The notes under the pieces: generated by a model
What the model saw: the letters and a program-made list of their open reading frames with translations, nothing else
Databases searched by the model: none
Told to the model about the DNA's origin: nothing
In this document: piece by piece, positions 26,537 through 36,831 of the stretch
How positions within the stretch are numbered: the stretch's first letter is position 1
How the letters are laid out: every line of letters starts with the position of its first letter
Assembly: GCF_018326005.1 (NCBI RefSeq)
Contig: NZ_AP021903.1
Span: 6,259,501-6,323,500 of the forward strand
Reading direction: 5' to 3'
From: Pseudomonas sp. Seg1
GTDB taxonomy: Bacteria > Pseudomonadota > Gammaproteobacteria > Pseudomonadales > Pseudomonadaceae
Length of the DNA: 64,000 nt
Program-made: the position numbers and the translations under genes

Positions 26537-26866
26537 TTAGATGTTGGCGTCGAGGAAAGCAGCCAGTTGCGACTTCGACAGGGCGCCGACTTTGGTCGCT
26601 TCAACGTTGCCGTTCTTGAACAGCATCAGAGTAGGGATACCACGCACGCCGTGCTTGGCCGGGGTTTCCTGGTTCTCGTCGATGTTCAGTTTGGCAACGG
26701 TCAGCTTGCCTTTGTAAGTCTCGGCAATCTCGTCCAGAACCGGAGCGATCATTTTGCAAGGGCCACACCATTCAGCCCAGTAGTCGACCAGTACAGCGCC
26801 TTCGGCCTTGAGTACGTCGGCTTCGAAGCTAGCGTCGCTAACGTGTTTGATAAGATCGCTGCTCAT
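26537..26866 (-). CDS. trxA: Thioredoxin 1
   Basis: A 109-residue cytoplasmic disulfide reductase with the redox motif WCGPC at residues 33-37, the buried Asp in VLVDYWAEW and the cis-proline in [14 protein letters not shown]. Length matches E. coli TrxA (109). Conserved trxA-rho order on the same strand, with a terminator between them, indicates separate transcripts. Confidence 0.98.
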   Translation of the reverse strand: MSSDLIKHVSDASFEADVLKAEGAVLVDYWAEWCGPCKMIAPVLDEIAETYKGKLTVAKLNIDENQETPAKHGVRGIPTLMLFKNGNVEATKVGALSKSQLAAFLDANI

Positions 26867-26986
26867 GGAATTCTCCAGGTTGTAAGCAAAAAAACGTGGC
26901 CCATCATATCCGCCCTTCCCCGGTTCAGGAAGCCGCAGATGATTGAGTCTTGCTATGGTGCCCCATGAGTTTGGGTATAGCTCAAG

Positions 26987-27694
26987 TCACGCCGTGGCGG
27001 GGGCGATGAAAGCGATTCCGGTGCGCAGTGCCGCGTTGCGCACGTGCTCCTGCATGGCTTTTTGTGCAGCGCCCGAGGCACGGCGAGCCAGTGCACGAAG
27101 GATCTTGCGGTGTTCCTGCCAGGTTTCCATGGCCCGTTCGGCGCGGATGAACGGTAGTTTCTGGCTCTCCAGGAAGATCTCGGCGCTGGCGGTGAGGATG
27201 CTCAGCATCGCTTGATTGCCGCTGGCCAGCAGGATTCGCCGGTGGAACTCAAAGTCCAGTTTTGCCGCTGCTTCGAAATCGCCAGCCTTCAACTGCTCGC
27301 GCATCGCCGCCACGTTGTCTTCCAGCACATCCAGATCGAACGTGCTCAGCGTCACCGCCGCCAGCCCGGCGGCAAAGCCTTCCAGTGCATAGCGAAGTTG
27401 AAAGATATCCAGCGGCGAGGCCTGCGCCGCGAACGACCAGCCTGGAGCATTCTCACCGCGCAACAACTCGACCGGTGACTGTACGAAAACCCCCTTGCCC
27501 GGCTGAATGCTGACCACCCCGAGGGCACTCAGCGACGACAACGCCTCACGCAACGAAGCGCGGCTGACGCCCAACTGCAACGCCAGATCCCGTTGTGACG
27601 GCAAGGCATCGCCCGCGCCAAAGCCCTGTTCGGTGATCAGTTTGCGGATCGCTTGCAGCGCCACTTCGGGTACCGCACGGGAGATCGAATTCAT
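26987..27694 (-). CDS. GntR/FadR-type regulator with FCD domain
   Basis: 235 residues from MNSISRAVPEVALQAIRKL; the longer open frame covers the divergent promoter region. The winged-helix DNA-binding domain (about 5-75) contains LPSQRDLALQLGVSRASLREALSSLSALGVV, and an all-helical FCD ligand-binding domain follows (about 85-225). The members with known ligands bind small carboxylates or metals. It is transcribed divergently from the amino-acid ABC transporter genes 256 bases away, so it probably controls them. That link is inferred from position. Confidence 0.88.
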   Translation of the reverse strand: MNSISRAVPEVALQAIRKLITEQGFGAGDALPSQRDLALQLGVSRASLREALSSLSALGVVSIQPGKGVFVQSPVELLRGENAPGWSFAAQASPLDIFQLRYALEGFAAGLAAVTLSTFDLDVLEDNVAAMREQLKAGDFEAAAKLDFEFHRRILLASGNQAMLSILTASAEIFLESQKLPFIRAERAMETWQEHRKILRALARRASGAAQKAMQEHVRNAALRTGIAFIAPATA

Positions 27695-27823
27695 GGTTTT
27701 TCGGACGCGCCAGGCCAATGTGCGGCTAGTTGTAAAGCTATTCGCCGAGTCCGGCAAGTCGTGCCCCAGCGGGGTTCGGTGCGGCGGGCCGATGCGCCAT
27801 GGCAGTGCGAAAAACAACCTGAC

Positions 27824-27847
27824 TGTTCAGACCAGTAAGACCGAACA
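27824..27847. promoter_or_regulatory. Candidate operator between FCD regulator and ABC transporter
   Basis: TGTTC and GAACA flank a 14-base spacer that carries the direct repeat AGACC/AGACC. It lies about midway in the divergent gap. It may be the binding site of the adjacent FCD regulator. The spacer is not palindromic, so confidence is low. Confidence 0.35.
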
Positions 27848-27950
27848 AACCCGCTGAAACTGCGGCCTGCCGGGACGAAATACGCGTATTGGCACGGCAC
27901 ATGCTCTGTCCGATCGCAGATTTAACTTCCCGCCGATCCGGAGATTGTCC

Positions 27951-28736
27951 ATGACCAAGCGTTACAGCGCCCTCCTCGCCGCCCTGTTCTCCTCTCTGCT
28001 GCTAAGCCAAGCCCCTGCTCACGCCGACGGTCTCGACGATGTGGTCAAACGCGGCACATTGAAAGTTGCGGTGCCGCAGGACTTCCCGCCTTTCGGCTCG
28101 GTCGGCCCGGACATGAAGCCTCGTGGCCTGGACATCGATACGGCGAAACTGCTGGCCGATCAACTCAAGGTCAAACTCGAACTGACGCCGGTCAACAGCA
28201 CTAACCGCATCCCGTTCCTGACCACCGGCAAGGTCGATCTGGTGATTTCCAGCCTCGGCAAAAACCCCGAGCGCGAGAAAGTCATCGATTTTTCCCGCGC
28301 CTACGCGCCGTTCTACCTCGCCGTGTTCGGCCCGCCAGACGCTGCGATCGCCAACCTTGACGACCTCAAAGGCAAAACCATCAGCGTCACCCGTGGCGCC
28401 ATCGAAGACATCGAGCTGACCAAGGTTGCCCCCGAAGGCGTGACCATCAAGCGCTTCGAAGACAACAACTCGACCATCGCCGCTTACCTCGCAGGCCAAG
28501 TCGACCTGATCGCCAGCGGCAACGTGGTGATGGTCGCGATCAGCGAAAAGAACCCAAAACGTGTGCCGGCGCTGAAAGTGAAGCTCAAGGATTCGCCGGT
28601 CTACGTTGGCGTGAACAAGAACGAAGCGGCGCTGCTGGCCAAGGTCAACGACATCCTGACCACCGCCAAGGCTGACGGCGCTCTGGAAAAGAACTCGCAG
28701 ACCTGGCTGAAAGAGCCGCTGCCGGCCGATCTCTGA
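27951..28736 (+). CDS. Polar amino acid ABC transporter, periplasmic binding protein
   Basis: 261 residues from ATG 27951, with CGGAGA about 8 bases upstream. A signal peptide (MTKRYSALLAALFSSLLLSQ, cleavage near AHA-D at 25) is followed by a family-3 solute-binding protein fold: GTLKVAVPQDFPPFGSVGPD, KPRGLDIDTAKLLADQLKVK, LDDLKGKTISVTRGAIEDIE. These match cystine/glutamate/arginine-type binding proteins but do not fix the ligand. First gene of a four-gene transport operon. Confidence 0.92.
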   Translation: MTKRYSALLAALFSSLLLSQAPAHADGLDDVVKRGTLKVAVPQDFPPFGSVGPDMKPRGLDIDTAKLLADQLKVKLELTPVNSTNRIPFLTTGKVDLVISSLGKNPEREKVIDFSRAYAPFYLAVFGPPDAAIANLDDLKGKTISVTRGAIEDIELTKVAPEGVTIKRFEDNNSTIAAYLAGQVDLIASGNVVMVAISEKNPKRVPALKVKLKDSPVYVGVNKNEAALLAKVNDILTTAKADGALEKNSQTWLKEPLPADL

Positions 28737-28757
28737 TCGACTGCGCGGGAGACTTTC

Positions 28758-29426
28758 ATGGCTTATCAGTTCGATTTCATGCCGGTGCTGGAAAACACCG
28801 ACCTGTTGCTGCGCGGCGCGCTGTTCACCCTTGAGTTGACGGCCATTGGCGCGCTGCTCGGGGTTGGCGTGGGCATTGTCGGGGCGCTGGTGCGGGCGTG
28901 GAATATTCGCCCGTTCTCGGCGATCTTCGGCGTCTACGTCGAGTTGATCCGCAACACGCCGTTTCTGGTGCAACTGTTCTTCATCTTCTTCGGCCTGCCG
29001 TCGCTGGGCGTGCAGATTTCCGAGTGGCAGGCGGCGGTGCTGGCGATGGTGATCAACCTCGGCGCTTACTCGACCGAGATCATCCGCGCCGGCATTCAGG
29101 CGATCCCGCGCGGACAACTGGAAGCCGCCGCCGCGCTGGCAATGACGCGCTTCGAGGCGTTCCGCCATGTGGTGCTGCTGCCGGCGCTGGGCAAGGTCTG
29201 GCCGGCCCTGAGCAGCCAGATCATCATCGTCATGCTCGGCTCGGCGGTGTGTTCGCAGATCGCCACCGAGGAGCTGAGCTTCGCCGCCAACTTCATTCAG
29301 TCGCGCAACTTCCGCGCTTTTGAAACCTACGCGCTGACCACGCTGATCTACCTGTGCATGGCGCTGCTGATCCGCCAACTGCTGAACTGGGTCGGCCGCC
29401 GCTACATCGCGAGGAGCAGCCAATGA
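28758..29426 (+). CDS. Polar amino acid ABC transporter permease (HisMQ family)
   Basis: 222 residues with about five membrane helices. The first half contains RGALFTLELTAIGALLGV and YVELIRNTPFLVQLFFIFFG, and the EAA loop is EAAAALAMTRFEAFRHVVLL. It follows the binding-protein gene by 21 bases. Its stop overlaps the next permease start (ATGA, 29423-29426). It forms a heterodimer with that permease. Confidence 0.92.
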   Translation: MAYQFDFMPVLENTDLLLRGALFTLELTAIGALLGVGVGIVGALVRAWNIRPFSAIFGVYVELIRNTPFLVQLFFIFFGLPSLGVQISEWQAAVLAMVINLGAYSTEIIRAGIQAIPRGQLEAAAALAMTRFEAFRHVVLLPALGKVWPALSSQIIIVMLGSAVCSQIATEELSFAANFIQSRNFRAFETYALTTLIYLCMALLIRQLLNWVGRRYIARSSQ

Positions 29427-30073
29427 GCGACTTCACCTTCTGGGACATCCTGCGCAACCTGCTCACCGGTCTGCAATGGACGCTGGCGTTGTCGCTGGTG
29501 GCGTTTATCGGCGGTGGCCTCGTCGGGCTGCTGATCCTGATCATGCGCATCTCGAAAAACCCTGTGTCGAGCAACATCGCCCGGACCTGGATCGAACTGT
29601 TTCAGGGCACGCCGCTGTTGATGCAGCTGTTTCTGGTGTTCTTCGGCGTCGCACTGGCGGGGCTCGAAATCTCGCCGTGGATGGCGGCGGCGATTGCTCT
29701 GACCTTGTTCACCAGCGCCTATCTGGCGGAGATCTGGCGTGGCTGCGTCGGATCGATCGCGAATGGCCAATGGGAAGCCTCGGCGAGTCTGGCGCTGAAT
29801 CCCCTGGAACAGCTGCGCTACGTGATCCTGCCGCAAGCCTTGCGCATTGCCGTGGCGCCGACCGTGGGCTTTTCGGTGCAAGTGGTCAAAGGCACCGCCG
29901 TGACCTCGATCATCGGTTTCACCGAACTGACCAAGACCGGCGGCATGCTCGCCAACGCCACGTTCGAACCGTTCATGGTCTACGGCCTCGTCGCCCTCGG
30001 CTACTTCCTGCTCTGCTACCCCTTGTCCCTCAGTGCGCGCTACCTGGAAAGGAGACTGCATGCCTCTGCTTAG
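29423..30073 (+). CDS. Polar amino acid ABC transporter permease (HisMQ family), second subunit
   Basis: 216 residues from MSDFTFWDILRNLLTGLQWT at 29423; the longer open frame lies inside the previous gene. It shows the same HisM/HisQ pattern: ARTWIELFQGTPLLMQLFLVFFG and the EAA loop EASASLALNPLEQLRYVILPQ. It overlaps both its neighbours (4 bases upstream, 14 bases downstream), showing tight coupling of the operon. Confidence 0.92.
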   Translation: MSDFTFWDILRNLLTGLQWTLALSLVAFIGGGLVGLLILIMRISKNPVSSNIARTWIELFQGTPLLMQLFLVFFGVALAGLEISPWMAAAIALTLFTSAYLAEIWRGCVGSIANGQWEASASLALNPLEQLRYVILPQALRIAVAPTVGFSVQVVKGTAVTSIIGFTELTKTGGMLANATFEPFMVYGLVALGYFLLCYPLSLSARYLERRLHASA

Positions 30074-30797
30074 AATTTCCGCCCTGCATAAATACTACGG
30101 CGATCACCACGTGCTCAAAGGTATCGACCTCAGCGTCGAGGAAGGCCAGGTGGTGGCAATCATCGGCCGCAGCGGCTCGGGCAAATCGACCCTGCTGCGC
30201 ACGCTCAATGGCCTGGAATCGATCAACGACGGCGTGATCGAAGTCGACGGCGAGTACCTCGACGCCGCCCGCGCCGACCTGCGCAGCCTGCGGCAGAAGG
30301 TCGGCATGGTGTTTCAGCAGTTCAACCTGTTCCCGCACCTGACCGTGGGTGAAAACGTGATGCTCGCGCCGCAAGTGGTGCAGAAGGTGCCCAAGGCCAA
30401 GGCTGCGGATCTGGCGCGCAAGATGCTCGAACGGGTCGGCCTGGGGGAGAAATTTGATGCCTTCCCGGATCGGTTGTCCGGCGGGCAACAGCAACGGGTG
30501 GCGATTGCCCGGGCGCTGGCAATGTCGCCCAAGGTGCTGTTGTGTGACGAGATCACCTCGGCGCTCGACCCGGAACTGGTCAATGAAGTGCTCGCCGTGG
30601 TGCGCCAACTGGCCAAGGAGGGCATGACGCTGATCATGGTCACCCACGAAATGCGCTTTGCTCGTGAGGTGGGTGACAAACTGGTGTTCATGCACCACGG
30701 CAAGGTGCATGAGGTGGGGGATCCGAAGGTGTTGTTTGCCAATCCGCAGACGGTGGAATTGGCCAACTTCATTGGTACGGTTGAAGCGACAGCCTGA
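30060..30797 (+). CDS. Polar amino acid ABC transporter ATP-binding protein
   Basis: 245 residues from ATG 30060, with GGAAAGGAGA just upstream. Walker A is GRSGSGKST, the signature LSGGQQQRVAIARALAM, Walker B VLLCDEITSALDP, and the H-loop MVTHEMRFA. It belongs to the HisP/GlnQ class that energises amino-acid import. Last gene of the operon, followed by a REPIN. Confidence 0.95.
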   Translation: MPLLRISALHKYYGDHHVLKGIDLSVEEGQVVAIIGRSGSGKSTLLRTLNGLESINDGVIEVDGEYLDAARADLRSLRQKVGMVFQQFNLFPHLTVGENVMLAPQVVQKVPKAKAADLARKMLERVGLGEKFDAFPDRLSGGQQQRVAIARALAMSPKVLLCDEITSALDPELVNEVLAVVRQLAKEGMTLIMVTHEMRFAREVGDKLVFMHHGKVHEVGDPKVLFANPQTVELANFIGTVEATA

Positions 30798-30827
30798 AGG
30801 TTATTCAGGGACTTTAGCGACCCCTTC

Positions 30828-30912
30828 GCGGGCCAGCCCGCTCCCACAGGGTTCTGCGGCGGAACATGATTGTGTGTTCGACACAAAAACCTGTGGGAGC
30901 GGGCTCGCCCGC
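30828..30912. repeat. REPIN, GGGC-stem type
   Basis: gcgggccagcccgctcccac at its left end and an inverted gtgggagcgggctcgcccgc at its right end (to 30912) enclose about 45 bases. Hairpins are outside, CCCAC arms inside. It lies between the ABC transporter operon and ppx. Confidence 0.9.
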
Positions 30913-31032
30913 GATTGACCGCGCTGCGGTCTCAAGCTTTTCTGCGCTGAATCAACGGTTTCAACCGTGCGCGTTGGCGCCAGCGTTTGATCGTGGCACG
31001 ATGTCGGGGTTATCGACCGAGACCCCCAGACC

Positions 31033-32535
31033 ATGCCGCAATCCCAAGCCAAGAATCTGTCCCTGATCGCCGCAATCGACCTGGGCTCCAACAGCTTTCA
31101 CATGGTCGTGGCCAAGGCCCAGAACGGCGAAATCCGCATTCTCGAGCGCCTGGGCGAGAAGGTTCAGCTGGCCGCCGGCATCGACGATCAGCGCCAGCTC
31201 AACGAAGAATCGATGCAACGTGGCCTCGATTGCCTCAAGCGTTTTGCCCAACTGATCAACGGTATGCCGCTGGGCGCCGTACGCATCGTCGGCACCAACG
31301 CCCTGCGCGAAGCGCGCAACCGCCTCGAATTCATTCACCGCGCCGAAGAAATCCTCGGCCACCCGGTGGAAGTCATCTCCGGCCGTGAAGAGGCGCGCCT
31401 GATCTATCTGGGCGTGTCGCACACCCTCGCCGACACCCCGGGCAAACGCCTGGTCGCCGACATCGGCGGTGGCAGTACCGAATTCATCATTGGCCAGCGC
31501 TTCGAACCGCTGCTGCGCGAAAGCCTGCAGATGGGCTGCGTCAGCTTCACTCAACGCTATTTCAAGGACGGCAAGATTACTCCGGCCCGCTACGCCCAGG
31601 CCTACACGGCGGCGCGACTGGAGATCATGAGCATCGAACACGCCCTGCATCGCCTGACCTGGGATGAAGCCATCGGCTCCTCGGGCACCATCCGCGCCAT
31701 CGGCCTGGCGCTGAAGGCCGGCGGGCACGGCACTGGTGAAGTGAATGCCGAAGGTCTGGCGTGGCTCAAGCGCCGGCTGTTCAAACTCGGCGATGTCGAC
31801 AAGATCGATTTCGAAGGCATCAAGCCTGATCGCCGGGCAATTTTCCCGGCAGGTCTGGCGATTCTCGAAGCGATCTTCGACGCCCTTGAACTGCAACGCA
31901 TGGATCACTGCGACGGTGCGCTGCGTGAGGGCGTGCTCTACGACCTGCTAGGTCGCCATCACCACGAAGACGTGCGCGAACGCACCCTGACCTCGCTGAT
32001 GGAGCGCTATCACGTCGACCTGGAACAGGCCGCGCGGGTTGAACGCAAAGCCCTGCACGCCTTCGATCAGGTGGCTGCGGACTGGGAACTGGATGACGGT
32101 ATCTGGCGCGAACTGCTGGGCTGGGCTGCGAAAGTGCACGAAGTCGGCCTCGACATCGCCCACTATCACTACCACAAGCACGGCGCCTACCTGATCGAGC
32201 ACTCGGATCTGGCCGGGTTCTCCCGCGAAGATCAGCAAATGCTCGCCCTGCTGGTGCGCGGCCATCGCCGCAACATTCCCAAGGACAAGTTTGCCGATTT
32301 CGGTGACGACGGCGACAAGCTGATCCGCCTCTGCGTGTTGCTGCGCTTTGCCATTCTGTTCCACCACATTCGTGGGACGCAGGCGATGCCGCAGGTGGTT
32401 TTGCATGCGAAGGGCAACACTCTGGATGTGGAATTCCCGGAAAACTGGCTGGATGAGAATCAGCTGACTCAGGCGGATTTCGGGCTTGAGGCGGATTGGT
32501 TGACGCGGGTTGGCATCGTCCTCACCGTCCACTGA
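31033..32535 (+). CDS. ppx: Exopolyphosphatase
   Basis: A 500-residue Ppx/GppA enzyme that releases phosphate from polyphosphate chain ends (and may hydrolyse pppGpp). The actin-like ATPase fold has phosphate loop 1 ([17 protein letters not shown]) near residue 14 and phosphate loop 2 ([14 protein letters not shown]) near 143, with an HD-like C-terminal domain ([20 protein letters not shown]). It converges on ppk, encoding the opposing enzyme. The two 3' ends are separated by a repeat and a bidirectional terminator. Confidence 0.96.
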   Translation: MPQSQAKNLSLIAAIDLGSNSFHMVVAKAQNGEIRILERLGEKVQLAAGIDDQRQLNEESMQRGLDCLKRFAQLINGMPLGAVRIVGTNALREARNRLEFIHRAEEILGHPVEVISGREEARLIYLGVSHTLADTPGKRLVADIGGGSTEFIIGQRFEPLLRESLQMGCVSFTQRYFKDGKITPARYAQAYTAARLEIMSIEHALHRLTWDEAIGSSGTIRAIGLALKAGGHGTGEVNAEGLAWLKRRLFKLGDVDKIDFEGIKPDRRAIFPAGLAILEAIFDALELQRMDHCDGALREGVLYDLLGRHHHEDVRERTLTSLMERYHVDLEQAARVERKALHAFDQVAADWELDDGIWRELLGWAAKVHEVGLDIAHYHYHKHGAYLIEHSDLAGFSREDQQMLALLVRGHRRNIPKDKFADFGDDGDKLIRLCVLLRFAILFHHIRGTQAMPQVVLHAKGNTLDVEFPENWLDENQLTQADFGLEADWLTRVGIVLTVH

Positions 32536-32542
32536 TAACCCT

Positions 32543-32651
32543 TGTGGCGAGGGGATTTATCCCCGATGGACTGCGGAGCAGTCCCAGCTTTTTTTGGGGA
32601 AAAAGACCGGGGCCGCTTCGCGCCCCATCGGGGATAAATCCCCTCGCCACA
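32543..32651. repeat. Long inverted repeat, TGTGGCGAGGGGATTTATCC family
   Basis: The ends are tgtggcgaggggatttatcc and its exact complement, enclosing about 60 bases of smaller hairpins. A second copy with the same ends but a different centre lies at 47388-47490. Both sit immediately after a stop codon. No coding capacity. It looks like a REPIN/MITE family distinct from the GTGGGAGCGGGC REPs. Confidence 0.85.
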
Positions 32652-32671
32652 GGTGAGTGAACGGCAGGCAC

Positions 32672-32704
32672 AAAAAAGGCGATCCCGTGGGATCGCCTTT
32701 TTTA
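32672..32704. terminator. Bidirectional terminator between ppx and ppk
   Basis: AAAAAAGGCGATCC, CGTG and GGATCGCCTTTTTT form a stem with A and T flanks, working for both converging genes. Confidence 0.9.
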
Positions 32705-32715
32705 TGGGCTGAAGG

Positions 32716-34941
32716 TCAGCTGCTCACCGGCAAAATCGGGCTGCCCAACCGCTCCAGCAACGTCGCCTGCGCACTGCGCGGGTTCTGGTTGCCGGTCGGC
32801 GTGTTGCGGATATAACGACCATCCGACTGCAAGCTCCAGCTGTGAGTGTTGTCGGTCAGGTACAGCTCCAGCTCTTTCTTCACGCGGGTCAGCAGCTTTT
32901 TGCCTTCCACCGGGAAGCAAGTCTCGACGCGCTTGTCGAGGTTGCGTTCCATCCAGTCGGCACTGGAGAGGAACATCTGCTCCTCGCCGCCATTAAGGAA
33001 GTAGAACACCCGGGTGTGCTCAAGGAAGCGGCCGATGATCGAGCGCACATGAATGTTGTGCGAAACCCCGGCGATGCCCGGCCGCAGGCAGCACATGCCA
33101 CGCACCACCAGATCGATGCGCACGCCGGACTGGCTGGCCTTGTACAGCGCGCGAATGATCTTCGGATCGGTCAGCGAGTTGAACTTGGCAATGATGTGCG
33201 CCGGTTTGCCTTCGACGGCGAACTGGGTTTCGCGGGCAATCATGTCGAGCATGCCCTTCTTCAGGGTAAACGGCGCATGCAACAGCTTCTTCATGCGCAG
33301 CGTTTTACCCATGCCGATCAACTGGCTGAACAGTTTGCCGACGTCTTCGCACAAGGCATCGTCGGAGGTCAGCAAGCTGTAGTCGGTGTAGAGCTTGGCG
33401 TTGCCGGCGTGATAGTTACCGGTGCCGAGGTGCGCGTAACGCACAATCTCGCCGGCCTCGCGACGCAGGATCAGCATCATCTTGGCGTGGGTCTTGAAGC
33501 CGACCACGCCGTAGATCACCACCGCGCCCGCTGCTTGCAGACGGCTGGCCAGTTGCAGGTTGGATTCTTCGTCAAAACGCGCACGCAGTTCGATGACCGC
33601 CGTGACTTCCTTGCCGTTACGCGCGGCGTCTACCAGCGCATCGACGATTTCCGAGTTGGCGCCGGAGCGGTACAGCGTCTGACGCACGGCCAGAACGTGC
33701 GGGTCTTTCGCCGCCTGGCGCAGCAGGTCGACCACCGGGGTGAACGACTCGAACGGGTGCAGCAGCAAAATGTCCTGCTTGCTGACCACGCTGAAAATGT
33801 TCTCGCTGTTTTGCAGCAGTTTCGGGATCTGCGGGGTGAACGGCGTGTATTGCAGCTCCGGATGACTATCCAGACCGGTGATGCTGAACAGGCGCGTCAG
33901 GTTGACCGGACCGTTGACCTGATACAGCTCGGTCTCGCTCAGGTTGAACTGCTTGAGCAGGTAGTCCGACAGGTGTTTCGGGCAGGTGTCGGCGACTTCC
34001 AGACGCACCGCGTCACCGTAACGACGCGAGAACAACTCGCCACGCAGGGCGCGGGCAAGGTCTTCGACGTCTTCGGAATCCAGCGCCAGGTCGGCGTTTC
34101 GGGTGAGGCGGAACTGGTAGCAGCCCTTGACCTTCATGCCCTGGAACAGGTCATCGGCGTGAGCGTGGATCATCGACGAGAGGAACACATAGTTGTCGCC
34201 GGCGCCGCCGACTTCTTCCGGTACCTTGATGATCCGTGGCAACAGGCGCGGTGCCGGGATGATCGCCAGACCGGAATCGCGACCGAAGGCGTCGATGCCT
34301 TCGAGCTCGACGATGAAGTTCAGGCTCTTGTTCACCAGCAACGGGAACGGGTGCGTCGGGTCGAGGCCGATAGGGGTGATGATCGGTGCGATCTCGTCGC
34401 GGAAATAGCGGCGCACCCAGGTTTTGATCTTGGTCGTCCAGTGGCGGCGACGGATGAAGCGCACCTGATGCTTTTCCAGCTCCGGCAGCAGGATATCGTT
34501 GAGGATCGCGTACTGACGGTCAACATGACCGTGGACCAGCTCACTGATCCGCGCCAGCGCTTGATGCGGTTGCAGGCCATCGGCGCCGGCCTGTTCACGG
34601 GCGAAGGTGATCTGCTTTTTAAGGCCGGCAACGCGGATTTCGAAGAATTCGTCGAGGTTACTGGAGAAGATCAGCAGGAACTTCAGCCGCTCCAGCAACG
34701 GATAGGACTCGTCCAGCGCCTGCTCCAGCACGCGGATGTTGAATTGCAGTTGCGAAAGCTCGCGATGGATATACAGGCTGCTGTCATCCAGGCCGGGAAT
34801 CGCTATCACCGGTGCCGCCGCAGCAGGTTCGGTGACCGGCGCGGGTGGCGCAGGCTCCAGTTCCGGCGGGGTTTCGGTGATTTGCTCCACCACCGGCTGA
34901 GCTTCTTTTACTGCAACTTCTGTGAGTCCTTCGGTATTCAT
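32716..34941 (-). CDS. ppk: Polyphosphate kinase 1
   Basis: A 741-residue enzyme that makes polyphosphate from ATP. The first 48 residues are a Pro/Ala/Glu-rich extension not found in E. coli PPK. The conserved core begins at [22 protein letters not shown]. The autophosphorylation region contains [21 protein letters not shown], and the C-terminal phospholipase-D-like half includes [21 protein letters not shown] precedes the ATG. It converges on ppx. It is followed on the minus strand by no other gene. Confidence 0.96.
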   Translation of the reverse strand: MNTEGLTEVAVKEAQPVVEQITETPPELEPAPPAPVTEPAAAAPVIAIPGLDDSSLYIHRELSQLQFNIRVLEQALDESYPLLERLKFLLIFSSNLDEFFEIRVAGLKKQITFAREQAGADGLQPHQALARISELVHGHVDRQYAILNDILLPELEKHQVRFIRRRHWTTKIKTWVRRYFRDEIAPIITPIGLDPTHPFPLLVNKSLNFIVELEGIDAFGRDSGLAIIPAPRLLPRIIKVPEEVGGAGDNYVFLSSMIHAHADDLFQGMKVKGCYQFRLTRNADLALDSEDVEDLARALRGELFSRRYGDAVRLEVADTCPKHLSDYLLKQFNLSETELYQVNGPVNLTRLFSITGLDSHPELQYTPFTPQIPKLLQNSENIFSVVSKQDILLLHPFESFTPVVDLLRQAAKDPHVLAVRQTLYRSGANSEIVDALVDAARNGKEVTAVIELRARFDEESNLQLASRLQAAGAVVIYGVVGFKTHAKMMLILRREAGEIVRYAHLGTGNYHAGNAKLYTDYSLLTSDDALCEDVGKLFSQLIGMGKTLRMKKLLHAPFTLKKGMLDMIARETQFAVEGKPAHIIAKFNSLTDPKIIRALYKASQSGVRIDLVVRGMCCLRPGIAGVSHNIHVRSIIGRFLEHTRVFYFLNGGEEQMFLSSADWMERNLDKRVETCFPVEGKKLLTRVKKELELYLTDNTHSWSLQSDGRYIRNTPTGNQNPRSAQATLLERLGSPILPVSS

Positions 34942-34959
34942 CGAATGTTCCTGGGAGGG

Positions 34960-36099
<1,140 letters not shown>

Positions 36100-36108
36100 T
36101 CACGTCGA

Positions 36109-36138
36109 GACACATTTCGACACTTTCATGAATGTGTC
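36109..36138. promoter_or_regulatory. Inverted repeat upstream of the DedA gene
   Basis: GACACATT and AATGTGTC, 8 bases each and perfectly complementary, are separated by 14 bases, 42 bases before the dedA-family start. It may be an operator or a leader hairpin. The regulator is unknown. Confidence 0.4.
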
Positions 36139-36180
36139 CGAAGGGTTAGGCTGCGCGTTCATTTCGCCAGCACCCAGACA

Positions 36181-36831
36181 ATGCTCCAACAATTTCTGCA
36201 TGACTTTGGCTACTTTGCCTTGTTCCTCGGCACGTTCTTCGAAGGCGAAACCATCCTGGTGCTCGCGGGCTTCCTTGCGTTCCGTGGCTACATGGACATC
36301 AACCTGGTGGTGGTCGTGGCGTTCTTCGGCAGCTATGCCGGCGATCAGCTGTGGTACTTCCTGGGCCGCAAGCACGGGCGCAAATTGCTCGCACGCAAAC
36401 CGCGCTGGCAGCTGATGGGCGACCGCGCGCTGGAGCACATCCGCAAGCATCCGGACATCTGGGTTCTGAGCTTCCGCTTCGTTTATGGCTTGCGCACGGT
36501 GATGCCGGTGGCGATCGGCCTGTCGGGTTATCCGCCGGGACGTTATCTGCTGCTCAACGGGATTGGCGCGGCGATCTGGGCCACCGCACTGGCAGCCGCC
36601 GCTTATCACTTCGGCGCGGTGCTGGAAGGCATGCTCGGCAGTATCAAGAAATACGAGCTGTGGGTACTCGGGGCGTTGCTGGTACTGGGCGTTGGCCTGT
36701 GGCTGCGTCGTCGCTTCAAGAATGCCCGTCTGGCGAAACAGGTCTACGCCGACGAGCAAGCCGCGAAAGCCGCACAGCTGCACCAGGCTGAACAGGCCAA
36801 AGCCGCCGAACCTAAGACGCCAGCCGAGTAA
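36181..36831 (+). CDS. DedA family membrane protein
   Basis: 216 residues with the DedA/SNARE-associated domain. FGYFALFLGTFFEGETILVLAGFLAF contains the membrane-embedded glutamate pattern (FxExxxxxxPGE-like). GDQLWYFLGRKHGRKLL and RFVYGLRTVMPVAIGLSGYP follow, carrying the conserved arginines. A charged Ala/Lys-rich tail ends the protein. DedA proteins are implicated in undecaprenyl-phosphate or phospholipid flipping and in membrane potential. Its 3' end overlaps the convergent hydroxylase gene by 20 bases. Confidence 0.92.
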   Translation: MLQQFLHDFGYFALFLGTFFEGETILVLAGFLAFRGYMDINLVVVVAFFGSYAGDQLWYFLGRKHGRKLLARKPRWQLMGDRALEHIRKHPDIWVLSFRFVYGLRTVMPVAIGLSGYPPGRYLLLNGIGAAIWATALAAAAYHFGAVLEGMLGSIKKYELWVLGALLVLGVGLWLRRRFKNARLAKQVYADEQAAKAAQLHQAEQAKAAEPKTPAE

